64,000 nucleotides of DNA, from NCBI GenBank assembly GCA_965153455.1, contig OZ234494.1, positions 27,147,354 through 27,211,353 of the forward strand, given 5' to 3'. This DNA comes from Sphagnum compactum. Its lineage: Eukaryota > Bryophyta > Sphagnopsida > Sphagnales. Position numbers and translations under genes: made by a program. How positions within the stretch are numbered: the first letter of the stretch is position 1; every line of letters begins with the position of its first letter. Below the pieces are notes generated by a model. It was not told the origin of the DNA and ran no database searches. It worked only from the letters and a program-made list of their open reading frames with translations. Positions 50,201 through 61,834 of the stretch are shown in pieces.

Positions 50201-51407
50201 CTATCATCTGGGCATAGTTCACAACAATCAATGATTGCAGCATATGTTGGTGAAATGCTGCAAATTCTGCCACATCCTAAATTCTGGGCTCTGCGCTCCT
50301 TAGGTGCACTGGTTTATTGCAGGCTTCTCAAATCAGCCTTTTTGCTGAATGCTGACACACTAAAGCGGTATGTCAATCCTCCCCTACAACACAAAATACA
50401 GATGGTGTAAGTACTGGCCTATCTACTTCTTGCATTAGGCTCCCAGACTTTCTTCAATCAGTGGAAGTTCAGTTCCTGAGCATGTCAGAGGACCTACCTG
50501 GGCCATTTGTTTATACAGATTGGCTTGAAAAGTTGAGAGAGATAAAAGCACTTGTTGTGTTTGTCAGGTTGATAGAGTCCTTCCACAGCTGCATGCAGGA
50601 GTGTGCTGATCAGGGTGTGAAATTACGGTTAGCCCCTTCAGGCTCAGTTCCTGCAATTCCTTCTTTCCCTATAGTTTTTTTTTCCTGTTCATGTGCATTT
50701 CAAACACGCATTTGGTGGATTACCCCAGGTTGTTGAATGATGTGAGATCAATGATAGCAAATCAACCAGTTGAAGCTTGGCTGCAAGCAGACAACAAGCA
50801 AGTTGGCCAACTTGTGGAACAGTTTTTTCTCCCCTGCTTGCAGCATGGACTAGAGCAACAATTGCTGATTATTCCCACACTTGATGCTATTCAAGACATA
50901 CTATCAAAGCCCCATTGGCCAACATCCTTAAGTGCCAACATCCCATCCTTCCATGATGCATTGACAAGGCTCCTCAATGTTGTTGAGAATTGCCTTGAGA
51001 AAGCCAGTCAAGATGATAAAACAGATCAGCATTCAGGCAGAATTACAGATGACAACAACAGCACAAAAGCTCAAATAGCTCAAGACAACAAGAGCAAGAA
51101 AGACAAGTGCCATGTCCAAGAAGATCATGATGATGTCCAACTCAATACAATCAATGATAAGTGTAAAGGTTTGATGCATGCCCTCCTAACTTATGACATC
51201 ACTATTTTCTTTCTTCCCACTGAATGCTTGATATACACAAGAGTACTGACCCATGATTTGCTTTGCTTGTACCCATCCAGAAATGATTGCATTCCTGTGC
51301 AAGTATATGAGGAATCCATGATGAATGACAAGCACCTGGACAATTCATGGTCCCACACTATACTCAAAGTATTCAACCATAAGTGGGTGATTCTTTCACA
51401 TTCTTGA
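44250..51407 (+). CDS. DNAAF5: DNAAF5/HEATR2-like dynein arm assembly factor
   Basis: The proposed exons are 44250-45908, 46083-46199, 46789-46959, 47113-47327, 47565-47664, 47800-47924, 48156-48236, 48578-48687, 49030-49252, 49384-49728, 49842-49989, 50174-50367, 50439-50627 and 50729-51407, giving about 1451 aa. HEAT helices start near residue 415 (LNRDLNCLVDPAASVRSAAL). The order of segments follows animal HEATR2: VETSEEVRLQLVQLMHSI, HNHYRVRVAALKAIR, LAFKLMEEVGLQYEEENEKE, RPCLGARIMVKSV, LLMFAEDNITMHLQPL and GHALHLLAGILKGS. DNAAF5 acts in the cytoplasm to preassemble axonemal dynein arms, so expression in sperm-forming cells is expected. Residues 1-415 form an extra low-complexity, partly duplicated, poly-Gln-containing region absent from the 855-aa human protein. 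The last third is divergent. The donors ending exons 1 and 8 and the acceptors of exons 4 and 6 are my weakest choices. Confidence 0.8.
44716..44972 (+). repeat. Internal duplication within the DNAAF5-like N-terminal extension
   Basis: Two adjacent coding units of about 40 codons share the pattern PQSxSSxLLNQ, EACxEPDQS, CSLKxSEE and a trailing VAA. The second has a seven-residue insertion. A CAG-rich tract coding for poly-Gln follows at 45398-45440. Confidence 0.8.
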
Positions 51408-51935
51408 TCTTATTAGCATACTTCTAACCTCATGGATGTGGATTTGACAACATGGATACAAATGCAATCATATGGATGATGGTCATTTTCAACCATGAAT
51501 GTAATGAGACCTCTACATGTGTACTCAAACATAAGTGGGTGATTCTTTCACATTCTTGATCTTATTAGCCTATACTTCTAGCCTCATGGATGTGGATTCG
51601 ACAACATGGACACAAATGCAACCATATGGATGATGGTCATTTTCAACCATGAATGTAATGAGACCTATACAAGTGTACTCAAACATAAGTGGGCAATTCT
51701 TTCACATTCTTGATTTTTTGGCCATTTTTTTCTAACTTCATGGATGTGGATTTGATGACATGGATGCAATGCAACCATAATGGATGACTGTCATTTTCAT
51801 TGATGAATGTAATGAGAGTAGAGAATTGGAACCATGAATCATCATAATAAATGAAGTTTTGCACCTCCATGCCACTGTGTACAAGTACTCAAACATAAGT
51901 GGGTGATTCTTTCACATTATTGATCTTATTAACCT
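51379..51935. repeat. Tandem repeat at the 3' end of the DNAAF5-like gene
   Basis: The landmark ataagtggg starts at 51379, 51531 and 51685 and again at 51895 (there only a partial unit), so the period is 152-154 bp. In the third block, ataagtgggc, about 55 bases are added before the last copy. Units contain attctttcacattcttgat, catggatgtggatt, gatgatggtcattttcaacc and gaatgtaatgaga. The first unit supplies the final codons and stop (51405-51407) of the gene model. Confidence 0.85.
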
Positions 51936-54900
51936 AATGCAACAACTTGGAGCCCAAGTTTGATTCTAGTAACAAGTTGTGATTTCTCCACTTTGATAGT
52001 TCTTTTTCATTCCTACTCTTGGGGTATAAATAAAAATGATATGAAGTTTGCCAACCACGTAGAACATTGCACAAGTTTCTTTCAAATAGGAAATAATTGT
52101 TGTAGATGAATGGGGCATAGTCCTATCCCCAAAAATGTAAACACTAAATACTCTTGTTTAAATAATGATGATGATTCAATTTTTTGGCCTACCATGTTTA
52201 CAACTAACATTTGGGAAAATTCAAATCAATTCCTATGCTGCATTGTATGCCAACCAATTATAATTATTTAAATTATTGATAGAAGAATTAACAAAAAAAA
52301 TAAAAATTTGGGTAGAACAAGTATGCATGAATAATTGAAACACCTTTGAAAAATATTATTTAATTTGATTTGCCTTCTAATCACATAAGTTTCAAAAGTG
52401 GTTCAATTATGTGCTGGTTTGGGTAGCCCCGAATTTAACCCCAACAAAAATTGTATCTTTTTAAGTTTTAAAAATTACTTGTTTCAATCTACCATTTGTC
52501 TTTGGTGAAGTTCTTTGTTAAATAGGATTTAACCTTTCCAACAGTTGCTGCTAGGTAATATCTATTATAAGTTCAAGTTTTTTTTGGTGGTAAGGACTAG
52601 TGTTGAGAAAAAATTACCTTTTTGATATAGATCATTCCATGTTGACTCTTTAAAAAAATAGAATCAAAGAAGATTCATAAAATAGATAACCAAGGGGAAA
52701 TTTGATATAACTTGAATTAAAGAGGGTATTGTTTGGGGGTTGTTATGTGCGATCGAGTTAAAAACTTTTCTCACCCTATTATTTTCTAATTTTTCAATAT
52801 CCACATATTTACTTCTCCTTAAACTTAATACGGTGTTCAAATTTTTAGTTTTAGTTGAAACTGTGAGATTTGCAATCTATTCACATGTTCATATGTGATA
52901 AGAAAAATCAACCATTCAGCATAAAGACAATCATAAAGATGACCTCCTATAAGTTGTTGAGGAAGAATCATAAGAAAATACATGAATCACTAACTCTTCC
53001 AAGAAACTTTCACATCCCCTTCACAAATTTTTTTCAAACATTAAGTCATCAAAAGAAAAAACCTACTTCTACATGTATGTTATATATATTTTTAATTTTC
53101 TTAATACCTAGGATGAATGCATATCCTATATCTTCAATAATCATATCTTCAATTTTGAAAATAAAAATGATCTTATTGTAGAATCAATTGAATTATAATT
53201 TCTACTAAACAACCTATCTATTAGAGCCTATATTTCTACTATGTAATTTTCAATTGAAAAAATAGTGTCACCATCTAGAACAACTATGTTAATTCTTCAA
53301 AGTTTTTTAAATCTCAAAATTTTCTTGCATAAGATATTTTTGAAATGATTCTATTTGATATTATAATAGTTAATTTGTAGTTGTTTCAAGTTGTTTAGGG
53401 CTACAATTTCAACATTAATTCAAATTTTAAAGATGAAAATTTTATTAGTTATCAAATCTTTTACCAAAATGTTTCACATGGATATATAAACCTTCAATTC
53501 TATAATAAAAAAGTTACATTAATCTCCTTCAAATTATTCTTCTAATTCATCTTCATTTTCAATCAATTCAATAAAGTTAGATGGGGGCTTATAACTTTGG
53601 AATTATTTAATCATTTCTTAATTAAAAAAAACCTTTTAAGATGGGGGGTTATAACTAATTTTAGAACCATTAAGTTAATTCTTGCCAAAATTTTTTTTAG
53701 CCTTTTTAGATTCTTTGATTGTAAGATCTACATCTTTTTAAATTGGTAAAAATAACAAGTGGAAAAACAATTTTGTTTCAACCTAAGATTTCACAAAATT
53801 TCCCAAAACTCGTTAAGCATGGAAGACAATATTGAGAAACATTCACTTTTGTTTTGGTCACCATTGTTAAAGACATTTGATTTGCTTCACTTTACATTTT
53901 CAAAATATCAAGAACTCTCATTGGAGTATTGACAAATTTCCTCTTCATGTTCATTATCGCATCAGGTATCATTTCAAGAATACTAAAGCTATAGTTTTCA
54001 TCAATCCTTGTCTCAACATTCCTAGATGTAACCTATGACAAATGGTGCAAATGTTGATAACACTTCAAAAGCATAAAAAGCAAGCATATTTTGTCATAAT
54101 GCTCAACAATTGCAATTGTCTCTTCTCTCTCCCAACATATGAAGACAACTAGTATTAATGGCAACATACCATGGGTTATCTTTTCATCAGGTCATGATTT
54201 TGTTTTGGTGATAATAAGTTACTATTGATTATTAATCATGGGTATAATATAAGGAAAAGAATGATGGCCCTCCCAAGTCTAAGATACAATGAGTCATGTG
54301 AACATGTATTTTCCATGACTTAGTCCATGCACCATTTAACTCCAACTTGCATTAACCACCCTTTTTTTAGTTTGTGTAAATCAACTTTATCTTAAATTCA
54401 CATTTATTCTAATAAGGTATGAAAATATGAATATGAAATGAAGTGAACAAGGCTATGGTGCAAGATTATACTTTAGACTACTATTGAGCAAACTAAAGAC
54501 AATGGGGTCCTACCTATATTTACATCTTTTTGGAGATTCAATTCAAAAAAAAATTCATAGAGGTTTCCATATGTGCACCACCCAAGGAACCTTCTTTGAG
54601 AACCTTCTTAAAGTATAAATGAATTACAAATGAATCATAAATGAACTAGAAATGAACTTTATATGAATTTCAAATAAACTAAAAAGGAAAGTTACAAGTT
54701 AACTCCAAGTTAACTTGTAATCAATTACAAGTTAATTACAAATGAACTATAAGTAAACTACAAATAAACTACAAGTTGATGGTGGATAAACTTCACCAAT
54801 TGTGTATGAAAAATGATGATGGTGGTGGGAGTGATGTTAACAATGGTGATGTTGGCCAATGATGATGTTTTCAACAATCCTAGAGTTCCCATCCCCCTTT

Positions 54901-57900
54901 TTCCTATTTAAAGTTAAGGAGCACACCCTAAGTTTGCATTTCATTACAACATAGGAATCGACAAGTTCTTTATCCCTAATATCACTCGACAAACTCAATA
55001 ATGTTCAATTGTTGATTGTTTTAACATTTCTTTTGGCGAAACTCCTACTTTGCACCCATGTTTCCAACTTTTGATATATGGAACATGGTACATATTTGGA
55101 ATTGAAAACCATGTGGCAATGGATCCTATGGCCATATATTCCATGTGCATTGATTTTGCCTCATTGGGAACTCAAAAGTTACAACCTCAATAATTTGTAA
55201 TTCATATTACAATGCAATTCCATTCAATTGTTCCAATCAATCAAACATGAGATTTTCAAGGAAAAGTTACAACTTATGTGGTTAGATTACATTTCAAAAA
55301 CATTTCAATAAAAATATGACAAGGGTTGAACATCCTCATTCTCCTCTTGAATTATAAATGAACATAAGGTTCTCTTACGGTTATAAAAAAAGAATTCATT
55401 AGTTCAATTCTTTTTTCTCTTCTAATCATCAATATTAAAATCCTCTCCAATTTTCAAAAGGAATGGTGCACATTTAGTAGAAAAAAAAAATGTTTGAAAA
55501 AAACAAGGATTGTCCATTCTCAAGGTGTGAGTGCTTTGAATATGCAAAAACATTTTTGATTTGTGTCAAGCTTTGAGCATGTAAATTTTGCAATTAATGG
55601 AAAATATTCCAAAAAAATTTATGACAATCCAAACTATTATGCTTCCATTGTGATCTTTCAAACATACAAAAATGCTGTTTTAAGGAGTGTCCACTCACTT
55701 GGGTGACTTTTTTTATTATGATTTTACCCATTTATCATTGATCATCTATGTGCCATTATGTAAGTTTTTGGGAAATTTTTATTTAAAATAATTTGAGGAA
55801 AAGGAGGAGGAAGAAAAAAAAATTGTCAAAATGTATGGTTTAATTTTTCAAAACATTAATTTGCAAAGGGCACATTTGTTTATTGAACAATAATCATGTT
55901 TTGGAACAAATCCTAAAATATGTAGATCTCAAATGTTAGATTAAACCTTGCTTGACCACAAAGTTAGATGCAATTTTGACAAGTGTGCCCATGAGAATTA
56001 AAATATCATGCTTGCATAATTAACCTTTTTGGCATCATAAAGTGAGCTATTAAGTTACAAAGGTAAAGCTTTAATGTATGTCAATCAAACAACCATTGTA
56101 GGAACTAATATTGTATGAACAATTCCAAGAACACAATAGATGTCATCATCAAATATTTCTTACAATGTGATCAAAACATGAAATTATTGATAATCTAGTT
56201 CAAGAGAATTTGGGAGGGTATACATTAAATTGAAAACTTTGGCTTCTAAAAATAAAGTTGGTTTTGAAAATGTGTATTTTGTTATTAAGTAAAATGCTTG
56301 TGACTATGTTTGCCACCATATTGCAATGACCCATTGCATCCCTTTCATTTAGGGCCTCACATTTAACTCCATCAACCTCCTATGATGAATAGTGTAAAAG
56401 GCATGCAAGAAGACACACATGACACAAACAAGAATTAGAATCCAGGGACTTGCATTAACTACTATGTATTTGAGACTTTGAAACAAATTCTTGGGGTTTT
56501 AAATGTATCATGAGAACCCCCCAAACACATTTGCCCAATTTTGTATAAGTAGAATTTGGTGAAGGATTGAGGAGTGTACCAATAAAGGATTAGACAACTT
56601 CGGATCACGTTCATATTTTCTAAAGTGGGCCTTAACTATTGACCTCAATATAGGCCTCCTAGCTGCACAACAATAGAAACATGGGCACCTATATTTTGAA
56701 AGTCTAAGTTCATCAGCAGTAGCCTCCTCTATTTTATGTAGCTTTTCATCCCATGTTTCGCTTCAACTTGCATTAAATTTAACATGTCCATTGGCATCCA
56801 TGAAGATTTACTAACATGTTGTGCCAATAATGGTAGTGCTTCTAGTCAAAGCATTATTAATTCATCAAACTTGCCATAACCATGCATCCAAAGTCCAAGA
56901 AAGAATATAGGAATTCCATGGGACTTTTATGAACATTTTGCTAAACAAGGCAAGGGGGGTTTAGGAAGAGGGTTTTATTCATGCTGATGGTTCTAATTAA
57001 AGAACATTTGCATGTCTAAATTCCGAGTGAAGGCTTGGCCTCACTATTTGCCTAGAGCGCCCAGTTTTGCACAATTGAGACCAATACAAAGAGAGGTTGA
57101 AGATACAAATGAATTGCAACAAATGAAAATTGACTAGCTAATCAAGAGGTGCAAACAATATGGGAATTCCTATTAGAATTAGCAAGGCCTAGAAGATAAA
57201 CTTGGATCCAAGAATTAAATGCGTGGGACATAAGGAGATTCATGAATTTTTTTCTTTAAAGCCATTGCTTCACTTGAAACAAACACTAATTAATTAATTA
57301 TTCATTAGGTTGAAATGCATCAATTTCCCATGTCACAAATTGACATAGGTATTTGGCACCTTCAATTGATGTTAGTGTTTAACTTAATTAGCCAAATTTG
57401 GTTATAATTCAAACATGAAGTACAAAAATTGAATCATCCTTCTATATTTTTTGGCTACACATGTGGCAATTTTTACTATTTTTTTTTTCACTTTTGGTGA
57501 TTGAAATCACTTCATTTTTGAGTTTTTAATTTTTAATTTGTCTTTTTGGTGAAATTTTGCTAGTAAAAAAAAGTTGCATCGCACAACCTTCAAGCATGTT
57601 GTTTGGATGGATATTCAACATTTTGTCAAAATGGATGAATGAATTCATGTATGTATAATAGTTTAAAAAGGAAGTATATGGTTGGGTGTCAACTTTCCTT
57701 AGTCTCTTGTTATAGTGTTTGAGAGTTTGAATTTGGCCATTGTGTTGTTGCACATAAGTAACTCTTGAACGTTTGGGTGGCTTACATTATAAAAAAAATT
57801 TCTACACAAATGTGGAAGATATAGTTGGTTGGTGAGAAAGTGAGGATTATGGTTGATATTATATTTTTATTCTTTTTTAAAATTATATGACGAGTTGTAA

Positions 57901-58625
57901 GAGCGATCAAGCTGCAACCGTTCAACAACTGGACTTGGAAGAGAGGTCGGAGTTAGAATTGGTGGCATTCTTGAACAACTGCATATCCTTGGTGTCATAA
58001 AAAGGTGAGTGTTTTGAACTTGGAGCAACTTGTGTTTAGGCATTGGGTTTTTGAACTCCAAAAGCTTAAGAAACATGCCATTATTTTGAAGTTTAGAAGT
58101 TCTATGGTTTGAGCTATATATACACTTTAGGTTTTTATGAACTTGAATTGCTCAATGGGTTGAACTTTGTGTACAAGTTTAAGTTCCAACTACAGACACT
58201 AGAAGAAATGTGCAAATATGCAACCATCCTATTGCAACTACATGTGACTATATGTTGTTTATGATTACTTTTGTAATTATTTACCAACTTCATTAAATTT
58301 GGAGAGGATTTGCGACTATACTATGATTATTGTGCAACTACTATCTTTTTCATCCTCCTAAGTGAATGCTTATAGGATTATATTCATCCATGAATAAACC
58401 CACATGGGCCATTACTTACATGTGTAAATTTAATCACAAATTCATGTATAATGTGTATTATGGGCATGATAAGTATACATATTTGTGGTTGTACAATTAA
58501 AAAGTCTACTTATATAATATAATAAATATTTATTATGAATATTATCCACATATTTGTAGGGTTTAATGTAAAGTTTTTGTGAAAAATACATTAAGGAAAT
58601 ATTAAAGGTGTAAAAAAACTATTTA

Positions 58626-58626
<1 letters not shown>

Positions 58627-58691
<65 letters not shown>
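58627..58691. repeat. Long TA dinucleotide tract
   Basis: About 32 uninterrupted ta units inside the CACTA-like element. The sequence is self-complementary and prone to cruciform formation and length change. Confidence 0.95.
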
Positions 58692-58696
<5 letters not shown>

Positions 58697-59635
58697 AATT
58701 ATGATGAAATTAATTAATATTAAATAATTATTTAACTAATATTAACTAGTTATTAATAGTTGGTAGTTAGTAATTAATACATAATATTTAAAAAAATTGA
58801 AATTCAATATTAGCCAAATCCAAAAATACTAATATTAATTAAATATTATTTATTATTTATTCCATCATTACAATTAAATATGAATTAATAAACTAAATTT
58901 AATTATTATTCGGTTGACATTTAATATTTGATCATCAATACGTTTTAATTATTTATAAAATATTGAGTGATTAATAAATACTAATTAATTGAATATTTTA
59001 TTACATAACTCAGAATTAAATATTATTTTCATTTCTTATTGTTAATATTAACTAATATTCATTTAATATTCATTAATCAATAACAAGTTAGAGTTCAATT
59101 AGTTTTAAGGATTAATTATAATTATAAATTCAGTATAAATAATCATTAGAACTAAATACCATTGAAAAACTAAAATAATTATTTATTTGTTAATTATTTA
59201 TTTAGTCAATTAAAATTAAATATTATTTAAAACTGGTTATTAATCTATTGATATTAGATATTGAATAAATTATAATTATAAATATTTATTCATTAATTAG
59301 ATATTAATTAACTAACTATTTTATTAAATAATTTAAAAAAATTATGAAATTTTAACTTATTAATATTAAACAATTATCCATGTGAAATAAATTAAATGAT
59401 AACTAGTTGAAATTGAATATTCAAACAATTTTAATTAATAAAATATAACTAGTTATTAAATAATTGATATGAAATGATGTAAATAATAAATAATTTATGA
59501 TTATTAAATAAATAATAAATAATCAATTATAGTTAGTTAATTAATCAATTAATTACTTATTTATTTCATTTTATTATTTATTAAATAGCTATTAATTAAT
59601 AGTTGATGCCATTACAACCTATTATTATAATAAGT

Positions 59636-60180
59636 AAATAAGTAGGTAGGTAATAAGTAATTAGTAAGTAAATAGGTTGGAGGTAGATACTAGGAAATTA
59701 ATGATTAGTTAGGTAATTAGTGAATTAACTACTTAGTCCATGAATGAATTGTTTACTTATGAAGTGGACACAATTGGAAGGGAACCAATTTGTATGGGGT
59801 AAAAAAATCTAGTCATAATCAAGTTACAAATTATTTGCAACTAGATTTTTTATCCCATATTGTTTGGTTTCCTTTTCAAGTGTGTCAATTATATAACTAG
59901 ATGCATTGTAAACATTAAAATACACAAGATTTGCCAAATGGGATGAGCCAATTGAAGAGTTTAACCCTAATTTGGTTAAATCCAAAATAAAAGAAAATAC
60001 ATTCAAAAATGTCCTAAGACTTACTTACCTACTTATTTCAACCTACACACCTACCTCAGCCTACTTACTTACCTACCCACCTAGGCTTCCTTATCACCTT
60101 ACTTACCTACCTACCTACTTATACATACCTACCTACCTACCTACCTAGGCCTGCTTGCCTACTTACCTATCTACTTAAAC
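59636..60180. repeat. GTAG / CTAC tetranucleotide-rich stretches
   Basis: Short runs related to gtaggtaa occur at 59636-59690 on the plus strand, and the complementary tacctacc / acttacct words dominate 60020-60180. The two stretches face each other in inverted orientation across the hairpin at 59764-59890. Confidence 0.7.
59764..59890. repeat. MITE-like imperfect hairpin
   Basis: The left arm, 59764-59813, contains gacacaattgg, ggaacc and ggggtaaaaaaatctagt. The right arm, 59840-59890, contains actagattttttatccc, ggtttcc and gtgtcaatt. The arms are about 50 bases, mostly complementary, with a 26-base loop. It sits inside the CACTA-like element and could be a nested MITE or a palindrome of the host element. 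Confidence 0.65.
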
Positions 60181-60374
60181 CTAATACCCACCTATTTTTA
60201 GTTTAAATGTTTCAAAAATCATAAATGTTGCCATGTGGCACAAAACTATTTGCCCACATGTATGAATCAAAGACCTTATAAAAATAAATGGTTGGGATAA
60301 AAATTTGGTGATAAATTTGATTTATTTAATATTGTTTTCAAGTTTTTACTTTCATCCTATATACTGACGAATTG

Positions 60375-60530
60375 AATCCTAGGAATAGGTGGGTTAGGCT
60401 AACCTTAGGTCGTTTAAAACCTAAGTTAGGTCACTTAACCTAGGCTTCCTAGGCTTGGTCATGTAAGTTAAGTTAGGTCACGTAGCCTAGGGTGTTTAGC
60501 TTAGGCCACCTAGGCTAGGTCCCAAGTTGT
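60375..60530. repeat. Degenerate CCTAGG / TTAGGTCAC word array
   Basis: Words such as cctaggct, ttaggtcac, taagttagg and gtcacgtagcc recur in both orientations over 150 bases. Unit order is irregular, so this is a cryptically simple sequence rather than a clean tandem array. Confidence 0.6.
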
Positions 60531-61786
60531 TTTATTTGATTATGAGCTAATTACCATGTGACATCATACAACTAGGCCAAAATAAAAATAAAAATTAGAT
60601 TGCTTGGTGTTTATTCATAGATTGTTAATAAAATCTTATGCATATTCATATATCATTATTTAATTATGCAAGTTGATAAGAAATGAATTTCACATTTTAT
60701 TGACATAATTATAATTTATTTAAATTAAATATTCAAATTTAATGTTTTAAAATTCTGATTTTAGTTATAAATTGAATATAATTTTAAATTTGTAATTAAT
60801 TTTAATATTTAATATTTAATATACAAATTTGGATTTTAAAATAATTCAGTTAAACTAATTTAATATTTTTTGGCCATAAATTAAGATTCTGAATTAAAGT
60901 TAATCCATATTTTTAATTCCATACTTCTATAAAAATTTTAATTTTCAAATCTCTAGATTTAAATATATTATATGAATTTAAAATATTTATTTCAAAACTT
61001 TTAGTGTAAAATCTTAAACTATAAACATACACATAAATATCACATGATTTAATTTTAAAAATTTAATTTAATTATCATTGATTAGACCTTTATACATGTA
61101 TGCATGTCATTTGTAAAAATAACAAATTAAAATATAACATTAAAAAAAATCCCTAAAACATGATTCCTTTTGAACTTCATATACACATGTGTTTTCATGT
61201 AATGCATATGTGATTATTGCCATTACAAAATGACTTAAGAAGAACTTTATGAATGTACATGTTAAATTATATTTTATGATGTATGATGTCAATTATTATT
61301 TACATTTTCAATATAATTCACAATACAATTAAGTTATGATTATAATTATGTTAATTTGATTACATAGTTACACCATGTGGTAAAATTGCACATGTTAAAT
61401 GTAAAGTGATGGACATTAATTTTTCACATCATAGATCTTAAATGATATATTTTTAATAAGTAATTGCATAAAATACCAAATCCTTTTAATATCATATGCA
61501 ATATGATAATGTCATAGTTATTATTGTTAGTTAGTCACTTTAACAACTTTAGATTTTTAACTTGAGAATATATAAAATTGAATATAGGTCCACATTATGT
61601 TAAACATTCATTCCATTAGTCCATTAGTTGTAATAACCACTAGATTGCAACTAGACATATTGCCACATAAACTAGATTGTTGCAAATATGGTTCATCATT
61701 GTTTATTTAGTTGTTAAGGTTCACTGGTTGTTTAACAAGTGGTTGCATAGGACATGAATTCTTCTAGTGTTTTGACCATTAATTAA

Positions 61787-61834
61787 CACTACAAAATTTG
61801 AATTTCATAAAAAAAAAAAAAGTTTTTTGTAGTG
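61787..61834. repeat. Short foldback with CACTA-type ends
   Basis: It starts cactacaaaa and ends ttttttgtagtg, a 10-bp inverted repeat of the CACTACAA type found at many plant CACTA ends, separated by only 26 bases including a poly-A tract. It lies 17 bases beyond the right end of the larger element. Confidence 0.55.

Larger units (their letters stand above)
58197..61769. mobile_element. Non-autonomous CACTA (EnSpm)-type transposon
   Basis: The left end reads cactagaagaaatg at 58197; the right end reads ttcttctagtg, ending at 61769. They form an 11-bp perfect terminal inverted repeat beginning CACTA, the hallmark of the CACTA/EnSpm superfamily. Subterminal words related to ttgcaacta recur on both sides (58229, 58348, 61643) and atgcaacca lies near each end, as expected for transposase binding repeats. 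The 3573-bp interior is extremely AT-rich with no transposase frame. Expected 3-bp target duplications are not evident (aga against ttt), so the insertion is old or the flanks have changed. Confidence 0.6.
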
